Part shown: in pieces, positions 1 to 8,612 of the stretch
How the letters are laid out: every line of letters starts with the position of its first letter
How positions within the stretch are numbered: the first letter of the stretch is position 1
Source of the DNA: Methylibium sp035476815
GTDB taxonomy: Bacteria > Pseudomonadota > Gammaproteobacteria > Burkholderiales > Burkholderiaceae_C
Assembly (NCBI GenBank): GCA_035476815.1
Contig: DATILD010000091.1
Span: 1 to 64,000 of the forward strand
DNA: 64,000 bases
Reading direction: 5' to 3'
Made by a program: the position numbers and the translations under genes
Notes under the pieces: generated by a model
What the model saw: only the letters and a program-made list of their open reading frames with translations
Told to the model about the DNA's origin: nothing
Databases searched by the model: none

Positions 1-1214
1 TCCAGGTGGTAGATGCGGTCAACGATGGTCTCGCCCTCGGCCACCAGACCGGCAATCACCAGACTGGCGGAGGCCCGCAGGTCGGTCGCCATGACGATGG
101 CGCCTGAAAGCTTGTCGATGCCTTCGACCACCGCCACTTTGCCATCGGTCTGGATCTTCGCGCCCAGGCGCACCAACTCGTTGACGTGCATGAAGCGGTT
201 TTCAAAGATGGTCTCGGTGACCTTGCTCGAACCCGTGGCAATGCAGTTGAGCGCCATGAATTGGGCCTGCATGTCGGTCGGGAAGCCCGGGTACTCCGTG
301 GTGCGGAAGCTCTGGGCTTTGAGCCTGCCCGAGGCGCGCACGCGGATGAAGTCGCCATCGTGGTCCTTGCCGGCCTCGATCTCGGCACCCGCGTCGTGCA
401 GCTTGTCGATGACGGCATCGAGGTGATCGGCGCGGCCGTGGCGCAGCACCACGTCGCCGCCGGTAGCCGCCACCGCGCACAGGAAGGTGCCGGCCTCGAT
501 GCGATCGGCCACCACCTGGTGGCTACAACCGTGCAAACGGTCGACACCCTGGATGTGGATTCGGCTGGTGCCGTGGCCTTCAATCTTGGCGCCCATGGCG
601 ATCAGCATCTCGGCCAGATCGGCGATCTCGGGCTCCTGGGCCGCGTTTTCCAGCAGGGTCTCTCCCTCGGCCAACGCCGCGGCCATGAGGAAGTTCTCGG
701 TGCCGGTCACGGTGACCATGTCGGTGGCGATGCGCGCACCGTGCAGGCGCGTCTTGCCTGCCGGCAGCTGAGCCACCATGTAGCCGTGCTCGACCAGGAT
801 CTCGGCCCCCATGGCCTGCAAACCCTTGATGTGCTGGTCCACCGGGCGCGAACCGATGGCGCACCCGCCGGGCAGCGACACCTTGGCCCGGCCAAAACGC
901 GCCAGCAGTGGGCCCAGCACCAGCACCGATGCGCGCATGGTCTTGACCAGTTCGTACGGCGCTTCAGGCTTGAGCGAATCGGGCGCCTGGAAACTCATGC
1001 CACCGCGCTCACCGTGGGTCTCGGACAACACGCCCATGTTGTCCAACAACAGACGCATGGTGGCCACATCACGCAGGCGCGGCACATTGGTCAGGTTCAC
1101 CGCTTCGGCGGTGAGCAGGGTGGCACACAGCTCGGGCAGCGCCGCGTTCTTGGCGCCGGAGATGGTCACTTCGCCATGGAGAGGGCGGCCACCGGTGATG
1201 CGCAGTTTGTCCAT
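1..1214 (-). CDS. murA: UDP-N-acetylglucosamine 1-carboxyvinyltransferase, C-terminus cut by window edge
   Basis: MurA transfers enolpyruvate from PEP to UDP-GlcNAc, the first committed step of peptidoglycan synthesis in the cytoplasm. The minus-strand frame opens with MDKLRITGGRPLHGEV and stays open to the window edge, giving about 404 of the usual ~419 residues. The catalytic Cys loop (GGCAIGSRPVDQH) falls at about residue 115, the expected place, so the enzyme should be fosfomycin-sensitive by type. The end-of-protein loop GLVAEGETIVDRIYHL is reached at the edge, so only a few residues are missing. The neighbour ibaG and the ABC exporter upstream form the order usual in beta- and gammaproteobacteria. 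Confidence 0.97.
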   Translation of the reverse strand, partial: MDKLRITGGRPLHGEVTISGAKNAALPELCATLLTAEAVNLTNVPRLRDVATMRLLLDNMGVLSETHGERGGMSFQAPDSLKPEAPYELVKTMRASVLVLGPLLARFGRAKVSLPGGCAIGSRPVDQHIKGLQAMGAEILVEHGYMVAQLPAGKTRLHGARIATDMVTVTGTENFLMAAALAEGETLLENAAQEPEIADLAEMLIAMGAKIEGHGTSRIHIQGVDRLHGCSHQVVADRIEAGTFLCAVAATGGDVVLRHGRADHLDAVIDKLHDAGAEIEAGKDHDGDFIRVRASGRLKAQSFRTTEYPGFPTDMQAQFMALNCIATGSSKVTETIFENRFMHVNELVRLGAKIQTDGKVAVVEGIDKLSGAIVMATDLRASASLVIAGLVAEGETIVDRIYHL

Positions 1215-1355
1215 TGAAAAATTGTCTTTCAGTTGTCAGTAGCAGCCAGCGCCGACTGCATCGCAAGAGCCAACACAGCCAAGGTCACCGCAGAACCGGC
1301 TTCGCCGGGCTGCAGGTGACGCCCCCTGGGGGGAGACGCATAGCGGCGCAGGGGG

Positions 1356-1592
1356 TCATTGTTTGGCCCATTCGGCCGGCGTATAGGTCTTCATCGAGAG
1401 GGCGTGCACCTCGTCACTCTGGATGCGCTCGCCCAGCGTGGCGTACACCCGCTTGTGGCGGGCAATGGCGCGCATGCCCTCGAACGCGGGGGACACGATC
1501 ACGGCCGTCCAGTGACGGCCGTCGCCGGAGACTTCAAGGTGCTCGCAGGGCAGGCCCGCGGCGATCAGTTGTTGCAGTTGGTCAGCGGTCAT
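1356..1592 (-). CDS. ibaG: BolA/IbaG-family protein
   Basis: A 78-residue BolA-like protein. BolA/IbaG proteins bind [2Fe-2S] clusters together with monothiol glutaredoxins and act in iron-sulfur trafficking or acid stress. The conserved SPAFEGMRAIARHKRVY stretch with its His, and the C-terminal VHALSMKTYTPAEW, are family hallmarks. The Cys near residue 16 (LPCEHLEV) fits the IbaG branch. Its place directly upstream of murA matches Escherichia coli ibaG-murA. It follows the ABC permease by 14 bp, so it is probably in the same operon. Confidence 0.93.
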   Translation of the reverse strand: MTADQLQQLIAAGLPCEHLEVSGDGRHWTAVIVSPAFEGMRAIARHKRVYATLGERIQSDEVHALSMKTYTPAEWAKQ

Positions 1593-1606
1593 AGCACTCG
1601 ATGGAA

Positions 1607-2362
1607 TCAGTGGCGAATTTTGTAGCCGATGCGCAGCAGGTGCAGCGCCACGGCACTGACCAGAACGAACGCACTCCCGACCAGACCCAGGCTCAGCCAG
1701 GGCGAGACGTCGCTGACGCCAAAGAACCCATAGCGGAAGCCGTCGATCATGTAGAAAAACGGGTTGAGGTGGCTCACGGTCTGCCAGAAATCCGGCAGGG
1801 AGTGGATGGAGTAGAACACGCCCGAGAGGAAGGTCATGGGCACGATGACGAAGTTCTGGAACGCCGCCATCTGGTCGAACTTTTCGGCCCACAGGCCGGC
1901 GATCAGGCCCAGCGCCCCGAGCAGCCCCGCGCCGAGGACCGCGAAGACCAGAATCCACAACGGCGCCACAAAGCTCGGGCGGGCGAACCACCAGGTCACG
2001 AGCATCACCCCTGCCCCCACGGCCAGTCCGCGGACCACCGACGATCCGACGTACGCCACAAACCAGGCACGGTGCGACAACGGCGTGAGCTGCAGGAACA
2101 CCAGGTTGCCCATGATCTTGCTCTGGACCAAGGAGGATGAGCTGTTGGCGAAGGCGTTCTGCAACACGCTCATCATCACCAGGCCCGGCACCAGGAAAGC
2201 GGTGTAGCTGACCTGCTCGTACACCTTGACATGGTCTTGCAGCACGTGACCGAAAATCAGCATGTACAGCACCGCCGTGAGCACGGGCGCAGCCACCGTC
2301 TGGAAACTGACCTTCCAGAAGCGCAGGACTTCCTTGTAGAACAGGGTCCGCCATCCTGTCAT
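1607..2362 (-). CDS. ABC-2 type transporter permease
   Basis: A 251-residue inner-membrane permease with six predicted hydrophobic segments and the ABC-2 signature near the C-terminus (LNPFFYMIDGFRYGFFG). It pairs with the ATPase encoded just upstream; the two reading frames overlap by 4 bp, so translation is coupled. In Burkholderiales this pair sits between the mla phospholipid-transport genes and ibaG-murA. The substrate is unknown; an envelope lipid or drug export role is an inference from family and position only. Confidence 0.93.
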   Translation of the reverse strand: MTGWRTLFYKEVLRFWKVSFQTVAAPVLTAVLYMLIFGHVLQDHVKVYEQVSYTAFLVPGLVMMSVLQNAFANSSSSLVQSKIMGNLVFLQLTPLSHRAWFVAYVGSSVVRGLAVGAGVMLVTWWFARPSFVAPLWILVFAVLGAGLLGALGLIAGLWAEKFDQMAAFQNFVIVPMTFLSGVFYSIHSLPDFWQTVSHLNPFFYMIDGFRYGFFGVSDVSPWLSLGLVGSAFVLVSAVALHLLRIGYKIRH

Positions 2363-3369
2363 AGGGAACGTGCCCCCACGCTCGTCACTTCGTGTACTGC
2401 GCTGCCCCCCGAGGGGGCCTTCGCGCCTTGGGACGTCCGGCCGCCGCTCACCCCAGCCGGCGTCTCGGAATGCTTTGACATGACGTCCAGGAAGACATCC
2501 TCCAGGTCCGCCTTGCGGATCTCCACGTCTTCCACGCGCAAGCCCGCCTGCCGGATGATGGCCAGGTAGCGTTCGATCTCGTGGGCGTCGTGGGCTGGAA
2601 GCTGGACGATGCGTCCCGTGACCCGGGCCTTGCCCTCGAATTCGGGCGGCAGCTCGCTGTCGATCTTGAACCGCAGCACGTTGCTGGAGGCCGCCTTGAG
2701 CAGTTCGCTGGTGTGCTCCAGCGCCACCACCCTGCCCGTCTTGAGCATAGCGATGCGCCCGCACAGGGCCTCGGCTTCCTCCAGGTAGTGGGTCGTCAAC
2801 AGCACGGTGTGGCCCTGCTTGTTCAGGCGCGCGATGAACTGCCACAGCGTCTGGCGCAGCTCCACATCGACACCCGCAGTGGGTTCGTCCAGGACGATGA
2901 CCGGCGGCTTGTGCACCAGCGCCTGCGCCACCAGCACGCGGCGCTTCATGCCGCCGGAGAGCTGGCGCATGTTGGCGTCGGCCTTGTCGGCCAGCCCCAG
3001 GTTCTCGAGCAGCTCGTCGATCCAGCGCTCGTTGCCCTGGACACCGAAGTAGCCGCTCTGGATGCGCAGCGTCTCGCGCACGCTGAAGAAGGGGTCGAAC
3101 ACCAGCTCCTGCGGCACGATGCCGAGCGATTGGCGCGCCGCCGCGTAATCGGCCACCACGTCGTGGCCGTGGACCGTCACGCGCCCGGCGCTGGCGCGAC
3201 CCAGGCCGGCCAGGATGCTGATCAGCGTCGTCTTGCCGGCGCCGTTGGGGCCGAGCAGGCCGAAGAACTCGCCGGCCTCGATGTCGAAGCTCACGTCCTG
3301 CAGGGCCTGGAAGTCGCCGCGCGGCGTGCGGTAGGTCTTGGAAACGGACTCGAAACGGACGGCGGGCAT
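2359..3369 (-). CDS. ABC transporter ATP-binding protein
   Basis: A 336-residue ATPase of the DrrA/CcmA-like group that drives the adjacent ABC-2 permease. Walker A is GPNGAGKTT (about residues 39-47), the signature is LSGGMKRR, Walker B is VIVLDEPT, and the switch His lies in LLTTHYLEEA. The start ATG at 3369 gives MPAVRFESVSKTY, the usual beginning. The last ~40 residues after DVFLDVMSKHSE are low-complexity Gly/Ser/Ala and are encoded largely by a dispersed GC-rich repeat, so they look like an acquired C-terminal tail. Confidence 0.94.
   Translation of the reverse strand: MPAVRFESVSKTYRTPRGDFQALQDVSFDIEAGEFFGLLGPNGAGKTTLISILAGLGRASAGRVTVHGHDVVADYAAARQSLGIVPQELVFDPFFSVRETLRIQSGYFGVQGNERWIDELLENLGLADKADANMRQLSGGMKRRVLVAQALVHKPPVIVLDEPTAGVDVELRQTLWQFIARLNKQGHTVLLTTHYLEEAEALCGRIAMLKTGRVVALEHTSELLKAASSNVLRFKIDSELPPEFEGKARVTGRIVQLPAHDAHEIERYLAIIRQAGLRVEDVEIRKADLEDVFLDVMSKHSETPAGVSGGRTSQGAKAPSGGSAVHEVTSVGARSL
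2395..2462. repeat. Dispersed GC-rich repeat, family B (copy 1)
   Basis: Contains the family core: a CCCCCCGAGGGGG hairpin followed by CGCCTTGGGACG. It lies inside the 3' end of the ABC ATPase gene, just before the permease start, so it is translated. Related copies occur near 3525, 21370, 48521, 48608 and 62337. Confidence 0.7.
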
Positions 3370-3524
3370 GCGGGCCTCGGAACGAAGGCGCGATTGTAGG
3401 CAGCCCCCTCCAAAGGGCGCTTGCCGATTGGTGGCGCACGACGATGGTGCTAGATTGCCCCGCACGCCGAGACCGCCCCCACGCGCACCATGAATCACCG
3501 AGCCCTCTCGCGCGCGCCAGCGAG

Positions 3525-3602
3525 CCGAGCGCCGGGCCGCCCCAAGCCGGCTCGCACCCCCTCGGGGGGTCGCCCGACGTACGCGTCGGGCGGGGGGATC
3601 AC
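3525..3602. repeat. Dispersed GC-rich repeat, family B (copy 2)
   Basis: GCCGGGCCGCCCCAAG followed by a CCCCCTCGGGGGG palindrome and a second arm pair around CCCGACGTACGCGTCGGG. The repeat ends directly at the ATG of the TetR gene and supplies its G-rich upstream sequence. It fills most of the divergent spacer between the ABC ATPase and the TetR regulator. Confidence 0.7.
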
Positions 3603-4280
3603 ATGACGTCCAAAGGCACGAAGAAGGCCCCGCGCCGCACCGCGGAGCGCATCCTCGAGGTCACGCTCGACCTGTTCAACCGCTTCGGCGAGCCCAATGT
3701 CAGCACCACGCTGATCTCGGCCGAGCTGAACATCAGCCCCGGCAACCTCTACTACCACTACCCGGCCAAGGACGAGCTGATCAACAGCCTGTTCGACCGC
3801 TACGAGCAGTCGCTGACCGAGCTGCTGCGCGCCGCCGACAACGTGCGCAACGTCGAGGACGCGTGGCTGTTCTTCCACATGCTGTTCGAGCTGATCTGGC
3901 AGTACCGCTTCCTCTACCGCGACCTGAACGACCTGCTGAGCAAGAACCGCCGGCTCGAGACCCACTTCCAGTTCGTGCTGAAGAACAAGCAGCTGGCGGT
4001 GCGGGCGGTGCTCGACGGGCTGAACCGCGGCGGCGCCTTCGGGCGCAAGGGGCTCGATGCCCACGAGGCCGAGCCGGTCGCCACCGCGATGGTGGTGGTG
4101 CTCACCTACTGGCTGAGCTTCGAGTACGTGCGCGACCCGCGCCGCGCGCTGGAGCCGGAGAGCGCCGGCGCGGCCCTGCTGCGCGGGGCCTTCCATGTGC
4201 TGAGCCTGCTGATGCCCTACCTCGAGGACGGCCAGCGCGAGCACCTGCACACGCTGGTCGGCAGCTACCAGAAGTCCTGA
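3603..4280 (+). CDS. TetR/AcrR-family transcriptional regulator
   Basis: A 225-residue DNA-binding repressor. Residues ~10-57 form the TetR helix-turn-helix (RTAERILEVTLDLFNRFG, then ISPGNLYYHYPAKDELI); the rest is a helical ligand-binding and dimer domain. The reading frame remains open upstream to 3444, but that extension is repeat sequence, so I chose the ATG at 3603. It is followed 28 bp later by a TPR-protein gene on the same strand and is divergent from the ABC exporter, either of which could be its target. The ligand is unknown. Confidence 0.9.
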   Translation: MTSKGTKKAPRRTAERILEVTLDLFNRFGEPNVSTTLISAELNISPGNLYYHYPAKDELINSLFDRYEQSLTELLRAADNVRNVEDAWLFFHMLFELIWQYRFLYRDLNDLLSKNRRLETHFQFVLKNKQLAVRAVLDGLNRGGAFGRKGLDAHEAEPVATAMVVVLTYWLSFEYVRDPRRALEPESAGAALLRGAFHVLSLLMPYLEDGQREHLHTLVGSYQKS

Positions 4281-4308
4281 AGAAGACCCCCGACGACAAG
4301 GAGACGAC

Positions 4309-5082
4309 ATGGCCAAATGGACCGCCTTCCCCTACGACGACGCCGACTACGGCTACGACGCCGCGGCGCTGAAGAAGCACTGGGCGCGGCTGCACGCCGG
4401 CGACGCCGAGCCGCTGCCGAAGGACGCCGCGGTGCTGGAGGCCTGGTCGCTATTCCACGCCGGCGAGTTCAGGCAGGCCGCCGATGCCGGGCTGAAGGCC
4501 GGCGGCGCCGGCCTCGTCGTCGCCCACAAGGCGCAGGCGATCTACGCCAACTACCTGGAGAAGAGCGAGAAGGCCAGGCTCGAGCTGTTTCTGGAAGTCG
4601 CCAACCGCGCCGAGGCCCAGGCGGCGGCCGAGCCGAAGAACGCCAACGCCCACTACTTCATGGCCTATGCGCTGGGTCGCTACAGCCAGGGCATCAGCGT
4701 CGCGAAGGCGCTGGCCCAGGGCTTGGGCGGCAAGGTCAAGCACGCGCTGGAGGCGGCCATCAGGCTCACCCCCAAGCATGCCGACGCGCACATCGCGCTC
4801 GGCGCCTTCCATGCCGAGGTGATCGACAAGGTCGGCAAGCTGCTCGGCCGCACCCAGGGCGCCGACGCGGCGACCGGGCTGAAGATGTTCCAGACCGCGC
4901 TCCAGCTCAACCCGACGAGCGCGATCGCGATGGTCGAGTACGCCAACGGGCTGGTGATGCTCGAGGGCGACAAGAAGATGGCCGAGGCCGAGAAGCTCTA
5001 CGCCCAGGCCGCCGCCTGCACGCCGATGGACGCGATGGAGCGGCTCGACGTGGAGATGGCGAAGGCCGAGCTGGAGGACTGA
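4309..5082 (+). CDS. Tetratricopeptide-like helical protein
   Basis: A 257-residue soluble protein with no signal peptide. Its middle and C-terminal parts carry degenerate TPR-like helical pairs, such as ANAHYFMAYALGRYSQG, HADAHIALGAFHAEV and TSAIAMVEYANGLVML. A good ribosome site (AAGGAGACGAC) precedes the ATG. Such repeats normally serve as protein-binding scaffolds; I do not recognise a specific function. It is probably co-transcribed with the TetR gene upstream. Confidence 0.8.
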   Translation: MAKWTAFPYDDADYGYDAAALKKHWARLHAGDAEPLPKDAAVLEAWSLFHAGEFRQAADAGLKAGGAGLVVAHKAQAIYANYLEKSEKARLELFLEVANRAEAQAAAEPKNANAHYFMAYALGRYSQGISVAKALAQGLGGKVKHALEAAIRLTPKHADAHIALGAFHAEVIDKVGKLLGRTQGADAATGLKMFQTALQLNPTSAIAMVEYANGLVMLEGDKKMAEAEKLYAQAAACTPMDAMERLDVEMAKAELED

Positions 5083-5122
5083 ACCGCCGCGTCGCCGCGG
5101 CCCGTCCTGCGGCCCGCGCGGC

Positions 5123-5842
5123 TCAGAAGTTGCCGGTCGGGTAGGAGCGATCGGCCGGCATCGTCCAGCCCGGGTTGCTGAACAGGTCGCCGGTGTCGAA
5201 GCTCAGCATGACGATCCGCGGCCCCGTCGAAGCTTCGAGGGTCAGCATCAGCGTCTCGCCGACGCCATCCTGCACGGCGAGCGTGCCGCTGCCGTCCGTC
5301 AGGTCCAGCGAGTTGGCGCCGATCAGCTCCAGCGCGTAGCTGCGCGCCCAGGACGCCGCCGCCGGCGGCGGCTGCGTGACATCGGCCGAGTAGACGATGG
5401 TCGAACGCCCCTCCTTGCGCTGCCCGGTCCCGGTCTCGAAGCACACGACCGAGTAGCCGACGATCATCGTCGCGCGCACCCCGTTCCAGCGACCGAAGAA
5501 CTTGATCGAGTAGTCCTCGTCCCATGACGAGGGGCTGGTGCACGGCACCGGCAGATTGACCGCACGCGGCGCGCTCTGGAACAGGATGGAGTTGTTGCCG
5601 CTGGTCGGATCGTAGAGGTTGAAGCGGATCGTCACCCGTTGCGGGATGCCGTTCGTGCCGGGCGTGGCATTCATGAACGGGACGATCACGCGCAGGTTCC
5701 CGCTGGACGGGTTGGCCGGATTGCGGACCACGCGGATCAGCGACGTCAGGTCGAGGATCTCGCTGACGTCGGCCTGGGCGTGGGCCGCCGGCGCGGTCGC
5801 CAGGCAGGCGAACGACGCGATGAGTGCGAACAACTTCTTCAT
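5123..5842 (-). CDS. Secreted protein of unknown function
   Basis: A 239-residue protein with a clear Sec signal peptide (MKKLFALIASFACLATAPAA, cleavage after AHA at about residue 25) and a strong ribosome site (AAGGAGAAACA). The mature part is rich in beta-type sequence, has only two Cys (in LPVPCTSPS and YSVVCFETG, which could pair) and ends in DRSYPTGNF. No family is recognised. It is probably periplasmic or extracellular and monocistronic, convergent with the TPR gene. Confidence 0.8.
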   Translation of the reverse strand: MKKLFALIASFACLATAPAAHAQADVSEILDLTSLIRVVRNPANPSSGNLRVIVPFMNATPGTNGIPQRVTIRFNLYDPTSGNNSILFQSAPRAVNLPVPCTSPSSWDEDYSIKFFGRWNGVRATMIVGYSVVCFETGTGQRKEGRSTIVYSADVTQPPPAAASWARSYALELIGANSLDLTDGSGTLAVQDGVGETLMLTLEASTGPRIVMLSFDTGDLFSNPGWTMPADRSYPTGNF

Positions 5843-5943
5843 TGTTTCTCCTTGAGAATTTCGACGACCTGAGACGGTCGCACCGGACTGGAACACCGCC
5901 ACCCCGGCGGCGTCAAGCGCCGTCGGCAGCCCATTCGGTACGA

Positions 5944-8484
5944 CTACTCGGAAGCCCGCCGCAGTGTCTCGACCACCGGCCGCGCCAGCACCTCGCGCAG
6001 CCCCCACCAGCCCGCCGCCAGCGCCAGCAGCGCGCCGGCCGCGCCGCCGGCCAGCGGCACCCACAGCGGCGGCTGCCAGCTGAACTCGAACACCCAGCGT
6101 GCCAGCGCCCAGCCGACCGCGAGCGCCGCCACCGAGGCGAGCACGCCGGCCAGCGCGCCGACGCCCAGCAGCTCGGCACGCTGCACCTGGCGCAGCAGCC
6201 GTCCGCCGGCGCCGAGCGCGCGCATCACCGCGAACTCGCGCGCGCGCTGCTCGCGGGTCGCGGTCACGGCGGCGAACAGCACCACCAGCCCGGTCGCCAG
6301 CGTGAACGCGAACAGGAACTCGACCGCGCGGATCACCTGGTCCAGCACCCGCTGCACCTGGGCGATCGAGGCCGACACGTCGACGCTGGTGATATTGGGG
6401 AAGTCGCGCGCCAGCGCGTTGTCGAAGCCGGCCGCGGCCGGCGCGCGGAAGGCGCTGATGTAGCTCGCCGGCAGGTCGGGCAGGCGGGCCTGGGGAAAGA
6501 GGACGAAAAAGTTGACCCGCATCGAGCCCCAGTCCACCTCGCGCAGGCTGGTGATGCGCGCCTCCTGCGCGAGCCCGGCGATGTCGAAGCGCAGCGTGTC
6601 GCCGAGCTTCAGGCCGAGGGTCTCGGCCAGCCCGGCCTCGACGCTGATGGCGCCGGCCTCCTCCGCCTGCCAGCGCCCGGCGACGACGCGGTTCTGCCCG
6701 GGCAGGACGGCGCTGTGGCTGAGGTTGAACTCGCGGTCGACGAGGCGCTGGGCGCGCTCGGCCGCATAGTCCTCGGGCTTGACCGGCCGTCCGTTCACGC
6801 CGACGAGGCGGCCGCGGATCATCGGGTACCAGTCGTAGGCGGCGACACCGGCGTCGCGCAGCGCGCGCTGGAAGGCCTCGCCCTGCTCGGGCTGGACATT
6901 GATGACGAAGCGGTTCGGCGCGTCCGGGGGCGTGGCCGCCCGCCAGCTCGCGATCAGGTCGGTGCGCAGCAGCACCAGCAGCACCAGCGCCAGCAGCCCG
7001 ACCGCCAGCGCGCTGGTCTGCAGCACCGCGAAACCCGGCCGCGCGGCCACCTGGCGGGTCGCGAGCACCAGCCAGCGCGGCGCCGAGGCGCCCGGCACCA
7101 GGCGCCGCAGCAGCGTCACCGCCGCCCAGGACAACAGCGCGAACAGCGCCACCGCGGCCGCGAAGCCGCCGACGGTGATCAGCCCGAGCGTCAGGTCCGA
7201 GGCGACCGCCAGCAGCAGCGCCGCGAAGCCCGCGAAGCCGGCCAGCAGTACGCCGATCGACGCCGGCTTGAGCTCGCCCAGCTCGCGCCGGATCACCCGC
7301 AGCGGCGGCACGCGCGCGAGCTGCAGCACCGGTGGCAGGCCGAAGCCGAGCAGCAGCGTCAAGCCGACGCCGAGCCCGAACAGCGCCGGACCGGGCCCCG
7401 GCGCCGGCAGCGCGGCGTCGACCAGGCCGGCGAGCAGCGCGACGAAGCCGAAGTGCACCGCCCACCCGAGCGCGACGCCGAGCACGCTGGCCAGCAGGCC
7501 GACGCCGGCGAACTCCAGCGCATAGGCGCCGGCAATGCGCCGCTGCGGCTGGCCGAGCACGCGCAGCATCGCGCAGTCGTCGAGCCGGCGCGCCGCGAAG
7601 TCGCGCGCCGCGATGCCCACCGCCACCGCCGCCAGCAGCGCCGCCAGCAGCGCGACGAGGTTGAGGAAGCGCGCCGCGCGGTCGAGCGTCTGGCGCATCT
7701 CCGGGCGACCGCTGTCCAGCGACTCGAGCCGCAACCCGCGCCAGCCCTGGCTGGCGATCTGCCGCTCGGCCCAGGCGACCCAGGCGCGCACGCGCGCGTC
7801 GCCGTCGGTGCCCTGCCCGGCCACCGCGAGCCGGTAGGTCACGCGGCTGGCCGGCTGGACCAGGCCGGTGGCGGCGAGGTCGGCCTCGTGGATCATGACC
7901 CGCGGCGCGAAGCTCATGAAGCCGGCGCCGCGGTCGGGCTCGACGGCGATCACCGCGGTGATCGTCAGCGCGGCATCGCCGAGCAGCAGCGGGTCGCCGA
8001 GCCGCAGGTTCAGCGAGTCGAGGATCGCCGCGTCGACCCACACCGAGCCGCGTGCGGGCACGCCCTCGGCCTGGCGCTCGGGCGCATCGGGCCGCTCGCG
8101 CAGCGTGACGCGGCCGCGCAGCGGATAGCCCTCGCCGACCGCCTTCACGGCCACCAGGCGCGACGCGCCACCGCGCGCGTCGGGCGCGCGGCCCATGCTC
8201 GGGAAACCCGCGGTGCTCGCGACCACCAGGCCGTCGGCGCGCGCGCGTTCGGCCAGCGCGGCCGGCGCCGGCTGGTCGCTCGCGACGATCGCGTCGCCGC
8301 CGAGCAGCTGGCGGGCGTCGCGCGCCAGGCCGTTGTTGAGGCGGTCGGCAAAGAAGCCCACCGCCGTCAGCGCCGCCACCGCCAGCATCACCGCGACGAG
8401 CAGCAGGCGCAGCTCGCCGGCGCGAAAGTCGCGCAGCAGCTGGCGGCGGGCCAGGGTCCAGACGGACGGGGGGGTGAGGGTCAT
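5944..8484 (-). CDS. FtsX-like ABC transporter permease, YbbP type
   Basis: An 846-residue inner-membrane protein with the architecture of YbbP-type permeases. It has an N-terminal membrane segment (residues ~24-45), a large periplasmic domain, a first FtsX-type bundle of about three helices (~280-400), further helices, a second periplasmic domain and a C-terminal FtsX bundle (~715-840). Such proteins work with a LolD/YbbA-like ATPase on periplasmic or outer-membrane substrates. No ATPase gene is adjacent, so the partner must be elsewhere. The codon composition is extremely GC-rich, and a 917-codon antisense frame opposite it is a compositional shadow. Confidence 0.9.
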   Translation of the reverse strand: MTLTPPSVWTLARRQLLRDFRAGELRLLLVAVMLAVAALTAVGFFADRLNNGLARDARQLLGGDAIVASDQPAPAALAERARADGLVVASTAGFPSMGRAPDARGGASRLVAVKAVGEGYPLRGRVTLRERPDAPERQAEGVPARGSVWVDAAILDSLNLRLGDPLLLGDAALTITAVIAVEPDRGAGFMSFAPRVMIHEADLAATGLVQPASRVTYRLAVAGQGTDGDARVRAWVAWAERQIASQGWRGLRLESLDSGRPEMRQTLDRAARFLNLVALLAALLAAVAVGIAARDFAARRLDDCAMLRVLGQPQRRIAGAYALEFAGVGLLASVLGVALGWAVHFGFVALLAGLVDAALPAPGPGPALFGLGVGLTLLLGFGLPPVLQLARVPPLRVIRRELGELKPASIGVLLAGFAGFAALLLAVASDLTLGLITVGGFAAAVALFALLSWAAVTLLRRLVPGASAPRWLVLATRQVAARPGFAVLQTSALAVGLLALVLLVLLRTDLIASWRAATPPDAPNRFVINVQPEQGEAFQRALRDAGVAAYDWYPMIRGRLVGVNGRPVKPEDYAAERAQRLVDREFNLSHSAVLPGQNRVVAGRWQAEEAGAISVEAGLAETLGLKLGDTLRFDIAGLAQEARITSLREVDWGSMRVNFFVLFPQARLPDLPASYISAFRAPAAAGFDNALARDFPNITSVDVSASIAQVQRVLDQVIRAVEFLFAFTLATGLVVLFAAVTATREQRAREFAVMRALGAGGRLLRQVQRAELLGVGALAGVLASVAALAVGWALARWVFEFSWQPPLWVPLAGGAAGALLALAAGWWGLREVLARPVVETLRRASE

Positions 8485-8612
8485 GCGGCGCTCGGGCGAG
8501 CGCCGCACGTTAGCGCAAACACCCCTGCCGACCGCCGCCCAGGGCCATGCGCCGAACGCTGCGTGCAAAGCGGGTGAACGGCCGCCGCAACCCGCGGTGG
8601 TGCAATGCTCAC

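Noticed and set aside
5824..8577. 917-codon open frame antisense to the FtsX-like permease
   Set aside because: It is Arg/Gln/Ala/His-rich low-complexity sequence with no domain, produced by the extreme GC content opposite a clear membrane protein.
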